Shown here piece after piece: positions 15,173 through 27,399 of a DNA stretch of 64,000 nucleotides. The notes under the pieces were generated by a model that had not been told where the DNA came from, made no database searches, and saw only the letters and a list, made by a program, of their open reading frames with translations. The stretch comes from a bacterium. GTDB lineage: Bacteria > Desulfobacterota > Desulfocorpusculales > Desulfocorpusculum. The position numbers and the translations under genes were made by a program. The stretch lies in assembly GCA_037481695.1 (NCBI GenBank), contig JBBFLE010000016.1, positions 1 to 64,000 of the forward strand, given 5' to 3'. How positions within the stretch are numbered: the stretch's first letter is position 1; the number at the start of each line of letters is the position of its first letter.

Positions 15173-16456
15173 CTATTTTCCCTGTTGAGGAGCCTCCCGG
15201 GTAAACAGATAAGGGAGAAGGGCTGTTGCCACTCCCCCAAAGGTGCTCAGAAAGGCAGCGCTATAGGCTTCCAGGCTAGAGCCTCCTGCCTGAGCCCATC
15301 TGTCCACAACCCACCCCAACCCCTGCAGGAAGCAAGCAGCCCCCAACATCGTGAAGAGGTTTATGCCAGTGAGGGCCATTCCTGTCATGGGCGTGGGGAC
15401 CAGGTCTTTTATGTGAGCATACATCACCTGACCGAAGGCCGATGAGATTCCCAGCCCCACAAAAAGAACTGCCAGCAACAGGGGGTCATCTCCGCATAGA
15501 CCCAAAGCCAGGGCTAGCTCGGCCATGGCCATGACCGCCAACCCTATGATTACCACCTTCTTTCGAGAGCGTATCCACCTGTCCGAGAGAACTCCCCCCA
15601 GGGGTGACCCCAGAACCAATCCCAGGTTGAGAAGCACCAGAATGTTTCCAGACTTCACAGGCCCCAGCCCCAAGACCTGTATCAGGTAAGGCCCTGCCCA
15701 CAGTCCCTGTATGGCAACAAAGGTCCCGTACCTGAAGAAAGTGGCTGTGGAGATCAGCCAGTATTCCCTCAACCTCAAGAGATGACCCACCTGTTTCCAA
15801 GTGGAACGGGGGCTGATCTGAGGAGTCTGCTGAGTCAATGGATGAGGGCTTTCCCTGACCAGAAAAAGAAAGATCAGGGCCAGAGCCCCGGTTCCCAGGG
15901 CCGAGGAGCCTATGGACAGTCTCCATCCCAGCTTCTCCACCATGAGAGCCAGGGGCGTGGCGGCCAGCATGTTGCCTAAGGTACCCAGGGCCAAGAGAAG
16001 CCCAGAGAGAGTGGCAAATTGCTGGGGAGGGAACCAGTTGGATATGAGCTTCAGCGATCCCATGAGGTTTCCTGCCATGCCCATTCCCAGTAGCACCCTG
16101 CCCAAGACTGCCCCCCCCATCCCCCCTGCCATGGAGAAGATCACCCCTCCCGCAGCCCCCAGAAGGGAAAGGATCCCCATGCAAAGCCTTCCTCCGATCT
16201 TGTCCAGCAACAAGGCCAGAGGGACCTGCATCAAAGCAAAGGAATAAAAAAAGCAAGCACTGAGGATGCCCAGGCTTTCTGCCGATATGTTCAGATCCTC
16301 CTTTAGCTCCACTGCGATGATGGCATTGGAAACCCTGTGGAATTGAGAGGATATGAAAAGAAGGGAGCATAGCCCCAGAACCATCCAACCTCTGAGTTTG
16401 GAAGAACTGGCCTCAGGGCAGTGCACCAGGTGTTTCCCTTCTTCCACTGAGTTCAA
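15173..16456 (-). CDS. MFS transporter
   Basis: The 427-residue integral membrane protein has about 12 predicted transmembrane segments and the MFS loop 2-3 motif (LLDKIGGRLCMGI) near residue 84. The second-half equivalent GGVLSDRWIRSRKKVVI lies near residue 300. It resembles the anion:cation symporter branch that carries sugar acids, so uptake of a sugar acid is plausible given its neighbours. It starts at a TTG with ggaggg upstream, four bases after the stop of the aldolase gene, so the two are translationally coupled. Confidence 0.88.
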   Translation of the reverse strand: MNSVEEGKHLVHCPEASSSKLRGWMVLGLCSLLFISSQFHRVSNAIIAVELKEDLNISAESLGILSACFFYSFALMQVPLALLLDKIGGRLCMGILSLLGAAGGVIFSMAGGMGGAVLGRVLLGMGMAGNLMGSLKLISNWFPPQQFATLSGLLLALGTLGNMLAATPLALMVEKLGWRLSIGSSALGTGALALIFLFLVRESPHPLTQQTPQISPRSTWKQVGHLLRLREYWLISTATFFRYGTFVAIQGLWAGPYLIQVLGLGPVKSGNILVLLNLGLVLGSPLGGVLSDRWIRSRKKVVIIGLAVMAMAELALALGLCGDDPLLLAVLFVGLGISSAFGQVMYAHIKDLVPTPMTGMALTGINLFTMLGAACFLQGLGWVVDRWAQAGGSSLEAYSAAFLSTFGGVATALLPYLFTREAPQQGK

Positions 16457-16460
16457 CTTC

Positions 16461-17357
16461 TCATCCCTCCATTAGACCCATGTGTTGGAGGATCAGCCTG
16501 AGTCTTTCTTTGGCCTGTGGGGAAAGGGGTTTTACTGGTCCTCTGCACCTTCCTGGAGCAATGCCCATGATTTCCAGGGCCTCCTTTACCACCACCGGGA
16601 AGGTACCCAGCCCAAAGGCAATCCTTAAGGGGGCCAGGGCCTCCTGACACTTCCGGGCCCTTTCATAATCCCCCCTTGAGAAGGCCTCGTATATCTCAAC
16701 CACCAACCTGGGAGCTACATTTGCCGTAGCCGCAATGGCCCCGGCCGCCCCATGCATAAGAGCCGCAAAGATCAAAGTGTCCCTTCCCATGATCACCCGG
16801 AAACCCTTTGGACAGAGCCGCAGCATCTCTGTTACCAGGGTCAGGTCCCCGGAGCTATCTTTGATGCCAACGAAATTGGGAAGATCCCTGGCCAGCCGAT
16901 CCAGGGTCTGGACCGAGAGGGCCACCCCACCGGTTCGATCCGGGTTGTTGTACGCCAGGACAGGTATCTCCACGGACTCGCAAATGGCTTTGAAATGATC
17001 GTAGAGCTCCTCCTGGGAGGGAGAAATAAAAAAAGGAGTTATCACCGATATGCAGTCCGCTCCCAGGGATTGAGCCAACTGGCTCAGCCTGACCGACTCC
17101 CTTGTGGTAATGGCTCCTGTGTTGGGCATCACAAAAGCCCTTCCGGCAGCCTGCTCAACAGCCAGTTCCATGAGACGTTTCTTTTCATGGAACTCCAGTG
17201 CGTAGAACTCCCCCTGGCTCCCCACAGGGAAAAGCCCATGCACTCCTGCCTGAATCAACCGCTCTATGACTGCCCTGAAGGCCTCCTCGTCGATCTGTTC
17301 CTTCTCATCAAAAGGAGTCACCACTGCAGCGATTATCCCTCCTATGCGCTCTTTCAT
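16461..17357 (-). CDS. dihydrodipicolinate synthase family aldolase (DapA/NanA type)
   Basis: The 298-residue TIM-barrel class I aldolase has PVGSQGEFYALEFHEKKRL for the GxxGE motif, the catalytic tyrosine in VLAYNNPDRTG and the Schiff-base lysine in FVGIKDSSGDL near residue 165. Family members include DapA, N-acetylneuraminate lyase and 2-keto-3-deoxygluconate aldolases. Coupling with an MFS transporter and nearness to a 2-hydroxyacid dehydrogenase favour a 2-keto-3-deoxy sugar acid over a lysine-pathway role. The ATG at 17357 follows a strong aggaggaa; the longer frame to 17390 lacks such a site. Confidence 0.88.
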   Translation of the reverse strand: MKERIGGIIAAVVTPFDEKEQIDEEAFRAVIERLIQAGVHGLFPVGSQGEFYALEFHEKKRLMELAVEQAAGRAFVMPNTGAITTRESVRLSQLAQSLGADCISVITPFFISPSQEELYDHFKAICESVEIPVLAYNNPDRTGGVALSVQTLDRLARDLPNFVGIKDSSGDLTLVTEMLRLCPKGFRVIMGRDTLIFAALMHGAAGAIAATANVAPRLVVEIYEAFSRGDYERARKCQEALAPLRIAFGLGTFPVVVKEALEIMGIAPGRCRGPVKPLSPQAKERLRLILQHMGLMEG

Positions 17358-17468
17358 GGAATTCCTCCTGCTGGTTTCTCCCCTCAGCATTGAAATTGGG
17401 GGAGTCTTCAGTATCTCCAGCTCTCAGCAGGTGTCAAGATGGAGGATGAGGCCATCTCTCGGGCCAGA

Positions 17469-17497
17469 TTGAATGGAATCTACCCCCGGATTATAAT
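17469..17497 (+). promoter_or_regulatory. sigma-70-type promoter for the dehydrogenase-LarA pair
   Basis: TTGAAT (17469-17474) and a perfect TATAAT (17492-17497) are separated by 17 bases. Transcription would start near 17504, giving a ~50-base leader before the dehydrogenase gene. It lies in the divergent gap next to the aldolase gene. Confidence 0.65.
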
Positions 17498-17554
17498 TTG
17501 AGCCTGTTTTCCAGCTTCAAGGCCTAGCTTTCAGAAGACTCGGGGGGTGAAGAA

Positions 17555-18541
17555 ATGGAACCCAAGCCCAAGGTTTTACTTTACGAGCCCATACATGAGG
17601 CTGGCACCAAGATCCTGGCCCAAAGGTGTGAACTGGTATATGCGGATTCCCTGGATGAGGCACGACTGTTGGAGCTGGTTGGAGATGTATCGGGCATCCT
17701 GATCAGGTTCAACGGTAAAGTTACCAGAAGAATCATGGAGGCAGCCCCGGGCCTTCGGGTCATAGGAAGGCATGGAGTGGGGCTGGAGAATGTGGATCTC
17801 CAGGCGGCCAAGGAGCGCAACATCCAAGTGGTGTACACTCCTCAGGCAAATGCCGTAAGCGTGGCGGAGCACTTCCTGGGCTTGGCCTTGGCCCTGGCCA
17901 AACACATTCCCGAGGCTGACCAGGCCGTTAGAGAGGGCAGGTGGAATGTGCGCCACGAGCTGGTAAGCCGGGAACTCCATGGAAAGACCCTTGGAATCCT
18001 GGGTCTGGGCCGAATAGGCATGCAGACCGCCCGGTTGTGCAAGATGGGGCTGGACATGAGGGTCATCTATTTTGATGTGAAAAACTTCCCTGAAGCCGAG
18101 GAAAAACTTGCTGCAAAAAGAGTCCAACTCCGAGAGCTCTTTTCAGAAGCCGATCTGGTGGCCATTCACCTTCCTCTGGTGAGCCAGACTCACCACCTGG
18201 TGGACAGGAATCTTCTGAGATTGATGAAGCCCACGGCTTACATAGTTAATCTGGCCCGGGGGCCCATTTGGAAAGAAGAAGATCTGGCAGAAGCCTTGCA
18301 AAAAGGCTGGATTGCAGGGGCTGCCTCGGATGTATTCGAGGAAGAGCCCCCGCCTCAAGCACATCCCCTCTTGAGCCTAAAGAACTTTCTGGCCACTCCC
18401 CATTCGGCAGCCCACACTGAAGAGAGTCTGATCCGGATGAGTCTGGTAGCGGAAGACATGCTTCGGGTCTTGGAGGGAAAGCCGCCCCAGTTTCCCGTGC
18501 CCGAGGAGGTCTTCATGCAGTACGGGGGAGAGTCAAGATGA
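17555..18541 (+). CDS. D-isomer-specific 2-hydroxyacid dehydrogenase
   Basis: The 328-residue NAD(P)-dependent enzyme shows the nucleotide-binding GLGRIGMQTA near residue 150. The catalytic Arg lies in NLARGPIWKEEDL, the Glu in SDVFEEEPP and the His in ATPHSAAHTEES. The RHGVGLENVDL segment is typical of SerA/glyoxylate-reductase-like members. It lacks the C-terminal ACT domain of PGDH, so serine synthesis is less likely than oxidation or reduction of a sugar-derived hydroxyacid. It overlaps the LarA-like gene by 4 bases, which suggests a joint racemase-dehydrogenase step. Confidence 0.9.
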   Translation: MEPKPKVLLYEPIHEAGTKILAQRCELVYADSLDEARLLELVGDVSGILIRFNGKVTRRIMEAAPGLRVIGRHGVGLENVDLQAAKERNIQVVYTPQANAVSVAEHFLGLALALAKHIPEADQAVREGRWNVRHELVSRELHGKTLGILGLGRIGMQTARLCKMGLDMRVIYFDVKNFPEAEEKLAAKRVQLRELFSEADLVAIHLPLVSQTHHLVDRNLLRLMKPTAYIVNLARGPIWKEEDLAEALQKGWIAGAASDVFEEEPPPQAHPLLSLKNFLATPHSAAHTEESLIRMSLVAEDMLRVLEGKPPQFPVPEEVFMQYGGESR

Positions 18542-19809
18542 AAGCAGAAAAAGCGGTTCCATCCTGGGAGGTCTCCAGGAGCTTTCCTGACATGTACATG
18601 GTGGAGCAGAGATTTCAGGTCCCGGTCCTCTCAGATGTGGAAGCTGCTGTCAGAGAAGAACTTCTAAAGCTCCCCGTGACCCCCCTGACAAGCCCGGGAC
18701 AGACAGTGGCAGTGGGGGTGGGCTCCAGGGGAATTCACGATCTGGTGCCTGTGGTGAAAGCCGTGGTGGGCCATCTCAAGCAATTGGGGCTCAGGCCCTA
18801 CATAATACCTGCCATGGGCTCCCACGGTGGAGCCACGGGCCCCGGGCAGGAAAAGGTCCTCCAAGGGCTGGGAATCACAGAGTCCTCCATAGGTGCCCCT
18901 GTCAAGTCGGACATGGAAGTGATCTCCCTGGGAACAGTGGAGGGAGGGCTAGAGGTCTTTTGCGCCAAGGACGCCCTCACCGCAGATCACCTGGTGGTCA
19001 TAAACAGGGTGAAGCCCCACACGGCTTTCAGGGGGCCTGTGGAGTCTGGTCTTTGCAAGATGCTGGCAGTGGGTCTGGGCAGAAAGGAGGGGGCCACCCT
19101 CATACACCGCTACGGCCTGGCAGAGTCCATAGTCCCGGCAGCCTTGAAGATACTGGAGAAGGCCTCTGTACTTTTCGGCCTGGCCATCCTGGAGAGCCCT
19201 TCGGGGGGAACCTCTCTGGTGCGGGCGGTCCTGCCAGGCGATTTTCCCAAAGCAGATCAAGAGCTCCTGGTGAAGGCCTGGGAGATCTTCCCGAGGGTGC
19301 CTGTGGAAAGGCTGGATGTGCTCTTGGTGGAGCGCATGGGAAAGGACATAAGCGGTGCAGGCATGGATCCCAATGTCATAGGTCTTTGGAGAAGGGAGGG
19401 AGGACCTCGAGTGCCTGACTACAAGACAGTCATAGTACTGGATTTGACACCAGCCTCCCACGGCAATGCAACGGGCATAGGTATGGCTGATCTGACAACA
19501 AAGAAGCTCATGTCCAAGGTGGACCTCAAGGCCACTTACACCAATGCCCTGACATCAGGGGTCTTGAGAAGCGCCAGGTTTCCCATTGCCATGGACTCGG
19601 ACAGGGAGGCCCTTGAAGCTGCCCTTTCCCAAATTCCAGATGTCTCAAGCGTGCGCATGGCCCTAATAAGGGACACCTTGAACCTGGACCGCTTCTGGGT
19701 GAGTCGAGTCCTGCTGCCAGAACTAAAGGGGAAACAGGGACTTGTGGTGCACGAGGATCCCACTGCCCTTGTCTTTGACGAGCAAGGCAACTTGCTGCCT
19801 TTGGATTGA
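18538..19809 (+). CDS. LarA-like protein (lactate racemase superfamily, divergent)
   Basis: The 423-residue protein has the LarA/DUF2088-type N-terminal domain: PAMGSHGGATGPGQEKVLQ near residue 98, then NRVKPHTAFRGPVESGLCKM near residue 158 and LAVGLGRKEGA. The His and Lys there may correspond to the ligand and nickel-pincer-nucleotide-attaching residues of LarA, but the spacing differs from characterised enzymes. It may be a racemase or epimerase of a hydroxyacid, supplying the substrate of the dehydrogenase it overlaps. Pincer cofactor synthesis genes (larB, larC, larE) are not in this window. Confidence 0.75.
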   Translation: MKAEKAVPSWEVSRSFPDMYMVEQRFQVPVLSDVEAAVREELLKLPVTPLTSPGQTVAVGVGSRGIHDLVPVVKAVVGHLKQLGLRPYIIPAMGSHGGATGPGQEKVLQGLGITESSIGAPVKSDMEVISLGTVEGGLEVFCAKDALTADHLVVINRVKPHTAFRGPVESGLCKMLAVGLGRKEGATLIHRYGLAESIVPAALKILEKASVLFGLAILESPSGGTSLVRAVLPGDFPKADQELLVKAWEIFPRVPVERLDVLLVERMGKDISGAGMDPNVIGLWRREGGPRVPDYKTVIVLDLTPASHGNATGIGMADLTTKKLMSKVDLKATYTNALTSGVLRSARFPIAMDSDREALEAALSQIPDVSSVRMALIRDTLNLDRFWVSRVLLPELKGKQGLVVHEDPTALVFDEQGNLLPLD

Positions 19810-20003
19810 TGAGAGCTGGGCTTGATTGTTCCCCGGGCTGGATGACTTGGGGGCCACACCCATACATCCCAAGATTTTAGCCATTTTCAGCTCCAGGACC
19901 GAGACCCCAAAGGGCAAATCAGTCTCCATTGGAGCATGAATCGGTTCATGCAAGGATGTGGTGAATCAGGCTTAGATTATCAATCAGTTTGGAATGATTT
20001 GGG

Positions 20004-20963
20004 CTAGAGGCTATCCAAGAACCTCCTCAACCAGAGCAATCTGCGGTCTCGCTCCAGAAGGGTTTCGGCCGTGGAGCTCTTGGTGTAATCGTAAAAGCCT
20101 CTTCCGGTTTTCACCCCTAGGTGCCCAGCCTGTACCTTTTCCATCAGACTCTTGGGGATCCGGTCCTCGTTGACCAGTTGGATAGAAGGATTCCCCAGGA
20201 ATTTGAGGGCCAGGTCCAGCCCAGTAAAATCATATCTTTGGACCACACCCACCACCGGGATTCTGATTCCCAAAGAGGCTTTCACCGCCTCATCTATTTG
20301 CTCAGGGGTGGCATAGCCCTCATCCAGGAGGTGAAAGATCTCCCTGGCCATGGCCCTTTGAAGACGATTAACTATGTAACCTGGAATGAACCTTTTCATA
20401 ACCACGGGCCTCTGCCCCCAACTTCGCATGAGTTCAAGTAGTTCCTGCAATACCCCTGAAGCGGTACGTGGGTTTGGCACAACCTCCACCAGGGGAATAA
20501 GATGAGGGGGAGCGTAGAAGTGAGCTATGAGGAACCTTTCCAGAAGCTCCTCGGGGGCTAACGCAAAAACGTCTAGGTAAGACGTGTTGCTGGCCAGGAT
20601 CGTTCTCGAGGAGAGTTTGGGGGCTATGGCCTCATAAAGCTTGCTCTTGGCATTGACATCCTCGCTTATGGCTTCCAGCACCAGTGTCGAATCTACCAGG
20701 GGTTCCTCCCAGGAGGTGCTGGTCTTGATCAGTGTCAGGATGCCCTCGGCACCCATCTCTCCCAGCTCTCCCTGGGCTTCCAACCATCGGGTTTCGGCTT
20801 CCAGAAGCTCCCTTGCCTTTATCAGAGCTTTTTGTTCCGTATCCACGAGCCAAACAGGATGCCCGGCCCGGGCCGCCAACAAAGCCAACCCGTGTCCCAT
20901 GGTGCCGGCTCCCAATACCGTGACCGGCTTATCTCCCTGGTGAATCCTATTGATCCCTCCCAT
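20004..20963 (-). CDS. 3-hydroxyacyl-CoA dehydrogenase family protein
   Basis: The 319-residue protein has the Rossmann motif VLGAGTMGHGLALLAARAG at the N-terminus and a dinucleotide-site VDTEQKAL. The catalytic histidine is in IAHFYAPPHLIPLVEVVPN near residue 150, and the second domain follows with GYIVNRLQRAMAREI. These enzymes oxidise L-3-hydroxyacyl-CoA in beta-oxidation; some paralogues act on other hydroxyacids (e.g. L-gulonate dehydrogenase), which the HFYAPPH variant might allow. The ATG at 20963 follows aagaggaggt and gives standard length; the longer frame to 21116 crosses the divergent promoter region. Confidence 0.88.
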   Translation of the reverse strand: MGGINRIHQGDKPVTVLGAGTMGHGLALLAARAGHPVWLVDTEQKALIKARELLEAETRWLEAQGELGEMGAEGILTLIKTSTSWEEPLVDSTLVLEAISEDVNAKSKLYEAIAPKLSSRTILASNTSYLDVFALAPEELLERFLIAHFYAPPHLIPLVEVVPNPRTASGVLQELLELMRSWGQRPVVMKRFIPGYIVNRLQRAMAREIFHLLDEGYATPEQIDEAVKASLGIRIPVVGVVQRYDFTGLDLALKFLGNPSIQLVNEDRIPKSLMEKVQAGHLGVKTGRGFYDYTKSSTAETLLERDRRLLWLRRFLDSL

Positions 20964-21036
20964 GGCAACCTCCTCTTGGGCACACCCCAGCGCATCTTGG
21001 GCCCTCAAAGCCCTTTCCGAGTCAGACGGCTCCCCA

Positions 21037-21042
21037 TATAAT
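21037..21042 (+). promoter_or_regulatory. -10 element of the queD-folE2 promoter
   Basis: A perfect TATAAT lies 35 bases before the queD ATG. A poor -35 candidate (tttccg) is 17 bases upstream. The divergent 3-hydroxyacyl-CoA dehydrogenase gene shares this gap. Confidence 0.45.
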
Positions 21043-21076
21043 AAAGCCAATTGTCGCACAGAAAAGGGGTCTTTCA

Positions 21077-21454
21077 ATGTATGAGATAATGATCCAGGAG
21101 AGCTTTTCGGCTGCACACAGGCTTCGAAACTACGGTGGGCAGTGTGAGGATCTTCACGGCCACAACTGGCGGGTGGATGTGGTGGTCAGGGCAAGGGAGC
21201 TTGACTCCACAGGCCTTGCCATTGACTTCAAGGAACTCAAGAAACACACCCGCGAGATCCTCAGCAGCCTGGACCACGCTTTCCTGAATGAATTGGAGCC
21301 CTTCCAGCAATTGAACCCATCCTCGGAGAACATAGCTCGTTTCATATTCCAGGGCCTGAGGGAAAGGCTTGCGGGCACAGACCTGTCAGTGATGAGGGTG
21401 AATGTGTGGGAGTCTGATCATTCCTGTGCTTCGTATTTGGGAGAAGAGCCATGA
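21077..21454 (+). CDS. queD: 6-carboxytetrahydropterin synthase (QueD/PTPS family)
   Basis: The 125-residue protein carries the zinc and catalytic motifs of the family: FSAAHRLRNYGGQCEDLHGH (first His ligand, catalytic Cys, HGH ligands), TGLAIDFKELK and the LDHAFLNELEPF segment. QueD converts 7,8-dihydroneopterin triphosphate to 6-carboxytetrahydropterin, the second step toward 7-deazaguanine and queuosine. It overlaps the GTP cyclohydrolase gene by 4 bases; together they would take GTP to the QueE substrate. I saw no preQ1 riboswitch upstream. Confidence 0.9.
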   Translation: MYEIMIQESFSAAHRLRNYGGQCEDLHGHNWRVDVVVRARELDSTGLAIDFKELKKHTREILSSLDHAFLNELEPFQQLNPSSENIARFIFQGLRERLAGTDLSVMRVNVWESDHSCASYLGEEP

Positions 21455-22281
21455 TCGATGTTCAAAACCAGCGCGATCACAGAAACATAGACATCCAAAA
21501 AGTGGGAATAAAAAACATTCGCTATCCCATTACGGTCCTGGACAAGGCCAATGGAACCCAGAACACAGTGGCCAGCATAAACATGTACGTGAACCTGCCC
21601 AGGCATTTCAAGGGCACACACATGAGCAGATTCGTGGAGGTCCTCAATGCCCACCGACACAAGATAAACCTGAAGCACTTCGGGGTGATCCTGGAAGACC
21701 TGCGCAAGGCCTTGAAGGCTCAAAGCGCCCATATGCAGATCTCCTTTCCCTACTTTCTGGAGAAGCGAGCACCTGTGTCCGGTGCACCCGGGCTCATGGA
21801 ATACGCATGCGAGTTTTCAGGCTCTGTGGGGGATACGAGGGTTTTTCTGGTGGGAGTCTCGGTCCCGGTAACCACCCTTTGCCCCTGCTCCAAGGAAATA
21901 AGCTCCAGAGGATCACACAACCAAAGAGGCGTCGTATCAGTGAGAGTCTCGTACAGGCGTTTTTTCTGGATAGAGGATCTCATACAGACCGTTGAGGAAT
22001 GCGCTTCTTGCGACGTTTACGCCATCCTCAAGAGGCCAGACGAAAAATTCGTCACCGAAAAAGCCTATGACAATCCCACCTTTGTGGAAGATGTGGTCAG
22101 GAATGTGGCCACAAAACTGGATTTAGACCCTAATTTCGAGGCCTACAGCGTGGAGGCCGAGAACTTCGAGAGCATACACAACCACAGCGCCTATGCCTAC
22201 CTGGAAAAACTGCCCAATGGGCTGAAAGAGGCATGGGCTTCCCTGGAAGTATTGCCCCGAAGGATAGAGGCCATCATCTGA
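21451..22281 (+). CDS. folE2: GTP cyclohydrolase FolE2 (type IB)
   Basis: The 276-residue protein is full length for FolE2. It shows the N-terminal IDIQKVGIKNIRYPITV strand and the conserved VPVTTLCPCSKEISSRGSHN near residue 140, which contains the metal-ligand cysteine; downstream, AENFESIHNHSAYAY supplies Glu and His. It hydrolyses GTP to 7,8-dihydroneopterin triphosphate and works with Mn or Zn, unlike zinc-dependent FolE. Overlap with queD indicates dedication to the 7-deazaguanine pathway, though folate supply is also possible. Confidence 0.95.
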   Translation: MIDVQNQRDHRNIDIQKVGIKNIRYPITVLDKANGTQNTVASINMYVNLPRHFKGTHMSRFVEVLNAHRHKINLKHFGVILEDLRKALKAQSAHMQISFPYFLEKRAPVSGAPGLMEYACEFSGSVGDTRVFLVGVSVPVTTLCPCSKEISSRGSHNQRGVVSVRVSYRRFFWIEDLIQTVEECASCDVYAILKRPDEKFVTEKAYDNPTFVEDVVRNVATKLDLDPNFEAYSVEAENFESIHNHSAYAYLEKLPNGLKEAWASLEVLPRRIEAII

Positions 22282-22362
22282 CTCGTCTTGCTCCCACAAG
22301 ATGCACAAAACTGCCCCACAGCAATCAAGACTCCAAGTCCTGGGAGCTTATCTGAGACTCTC

Positions 22363-22623
22363 TCAAAAGGGGCACAGATCCCCGACCTCTTTCAGGGAAA
22401 TCACTTCCTGCCTGGAGAGCTCCCTAATGGGAACCTCCTTGGCCAGCGCTCTTATGAGCTCTTCCAGTTCCTCCTCCATGTGAGGCGAGAGCAAGATTTC
22501 CACCAGGCCCATTTTTCCATCCAGGGTGCGCACTACCCCCAGCCCCTCATAGGCGTGTATCACAAATCCCACGTAAGCTATCTCCTCAGGCGGGAGCATG
22601 AAATAACGGGCCTTGTCCCTCAT
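22363..22623 (-). CDS. DUF4911 family protein
   Basis: The 86-residue protein resembles DUF4911 proteins found mainly in deltaproteobacteria. It has an N-terminal strand (YFMLPPEEIAYVGFVIHAYE) followed by LGVVRTLDGKMGLVEILLSP and a C-terminal helix. The function is unknown. It is convergent with folE2 and divergent from the next gene. The fold pattern (strand, strand, helix) suggests a small regulatory or ACT-like domain, which I cannot confirm. Confidence 0.75.
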   Translation of the reverse strand: MRDKARYFMLPPEEIAYVGFVIHAYEGLGVVRTLDGKMGLVEILLSPHMEEELEELIRALAKEVPIRELSRQEVISLKEVGDLCPF

Positions 22624-22719
22624 GGCATAAGGGGTTCCTTTTACCGAGGCATTTCTTGAAGCCTGGGTTCTTTTGCGACTAGAATAACCAAGGAAATTCT
22701 ATCAGAAAAGGGTTGACTC

Positions 22720-25820
<3,101 letters not shown>

Positions 25821-26155
25821 CCCCCTGTCTTCAGGATTACGTAATGGGCCTAGGCTCACAATGTCTTGGAAGAAGCTGTCTTGTGCTCCAATGCAAGGTA
25901 ATTTCCATATGGGGCTCTGCCCGGCCCAGGCCGCAAGACGCATCAGGGGGCATGGGGTTGGTGGCGTAGCACCCAAGAGGGTTTGTGAATTAGAAGCACC
26001 AAGAACCGATGCCATTTCGGTTAGAGGCTTTGGGTGGGAGCAAAAGAAAATTCCGGCTCTTATCACATGCAAAGAAATGCTTCTTGGAGAATTCTTGGTC
26101 AGGATCCACTTTTCTTAAATGATTCAGGCTGATAGGATGCACCGGGAGGCTGGCC

Positions 26156-26437
26156 ATGGAGGATTCGGTACAGGCACATGTGTGGATCTCGGGGAGGGTC
26201 CAGGGGGTTTTCTTTAGGTCCAACACCCAGCAACAGGCCCAAGCCAGGGGGCTTAGAGGCTGGGTTAGAAATCTTCCCGATGGAAGGGTGGAGGCTGTTT
26301 TCCAAGGAGACCCAAAGAAAGTGGAGGAAATGCTCCATTGGTGTCATCAAGGCCCCTCGGGGGCCTGGGTGAAAGAGGTGGAGGTGATATGGGAGACGCC
26401 CGCACAGAATCTTGCGGGGTTTCGCATAGCGTATTGA
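26156..26437 (+). CDS. acyP: acylphosphatase
   Basis: The 93-residue protein has the acylphosphatase signature: VWISGRVQGVFFRSNTQQQA with the phosphate-binding loop and catalytic Arg, and GWVRNLPDGRVEAVFQG with the catalytic Asn. It hydrolyses acyl phosphates such as acetyl phosphate or carbamoyl phosphate. The 335 bases between ligA and this gene contain an open frame (25861-26118) with no recognisable features that I do not call as a gene. Confidence 0.95.
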   Translation: MEDSVQAHVWISGRVQGVFFRSNTQQQAQARGLRGWVRNLPDGRVEAVFQGDPKKVEEMLHWCHQGPSGAWVKEVEVIWETPAQNLAGFRIAY

Positions 26438-26493
26438 CCGGGCTGATGGAAAAATGATAAGCACCCCCAAGATCCCCTAGGAAGGAAGACGAG

Positions 26494-27399
26494 ATGGAGC
26501 TTCGTCACATAAGGCTCCTTTGCCTGATACTGGAGCAAGGAAGCGTCTCGGCTGCAGCCAAGTCAGCCGGGCTGGGCCAGCCCACGGTGAGCCAGCATTT
26601 GCGCTCTTTGGAACAGGAGCTGGGCATTTTGCTTTTCGAAAGAAGAGGCCGAAGAATAGTGCCCACCGAGGCGGCACGAGTTTTCCACCCTTATGCCAGG
26701 CAGGCCATTCAGATACTTGAAAACGGCCGCCGGGCCCTGGATGAGCATCTGGGACTCGTGAGGGGAAAACTAAAGCTGGCCGGAAGTACCATACCCGGCC
26801 ATTACATCCTTCCTCCCATAATGGCTGACTTCCATTCTCGATTCCCTGGAGTGGAGATGTGCCTGCAGGTGGGTGATACACAGTGGGTGGTGGAAAGGGT
26901 AAAAGGAGCGGATGTGGAAATTGGATTCGTAGGGGCCAAGATGGAGCAGGAGGGCTTGAGCTTTGAGCCCTTTGCCAAAGACGAGTTGGTGCTGGTCGTT
27001 CCATCCGGCCATGAGCTGGCAGGGAAAAGGCTGGACCTGGAGGGTCTGAAACAATTGCCTCTAGTATCCAGGGAGCAGGGTTCTGGAACTCGCAAGAACT
27101 GGGAAGAGCACCTGAGGAGGGCTGGCGTTGATCTGGATGAGCTTAAGATAGTGGCTGAATTGGGAAGCACCGAGGCCGTGCTCAGAGCGGTGGAGGCTGG
27201 AATGGGTGGAGCCGTAGTCTCCATCTGGGCTGCTCAGGGCCATCTGGTGCGCGGAGAGTTGCAAAAGGTGCATTTATTTCTAGGAAAGATGGGCAGAACC
27301 TTCTACATGGTCACCCACACATCCCGTCCATTGTCTCCTTCGGCCCAGAAATTTCTGCAATTGAGCAAGGCGGCGGCGCCCCTGGAGAAGCTCCCATGA
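26494..27399 (+). CDS. LysR family regulator (selenium-metabolism-associated type)
   Basis: The 301-residue protein has an N-terminal winged helix-turn-helix (ELRHIRLLCLILEQGSVSAA then GLGQPTVSQHLRSLEQELG) and a C-terminal periplasmic-binding-like effector domain from about residue 90 (LKLAGSTIPGHYILPPIM). It most resembles the LysR group that accompanies selenium genes in anaerobes, a judgement from pattern and context rather than a search. aggaaggaaga precedes the ATG. Its stop overlaps the start of the aminotransferase V gene (ATGA), so the two are coupled. Confidence 0.85.
   Translation: MELRHIRLLCLILEQGSVSAAAKSAGLGQPTVSQHLRSLEQELGILLFERRGRRIVPTEAARVFHPYARQAIQILENGRRALDEHLGLVRGKLKLAGSTIPGHYILPPIMADFHSRFPGVEMCLQVGDTQWVVERVKGADVEIGFVGAKMEQEGLSFEPFAKDELVLVVPSGHELAGKRLDLEGLKQLPLVSREQGSGTRKNWEEHLRRAGVDLDELKIVAELGSTEAVLRAVEAGMGGAVVSIWAAQGHLVRGELQKVHLFLGKMGRTFYMVTHTSRPLSPSAQKFLQLSKAAAPLEKLP

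Noticed and set aside
20964-21076. preQ1 riboswitch before queD
   Set aside because: No preQ1-I or preQ1-II consensus pattern; only a -10 promoter element is evident.
25861-26118. 85-codon plus-strand frame between ligA and acyP
   Set aside because: No ribosome binding site and no recognisable motif; likely chance.
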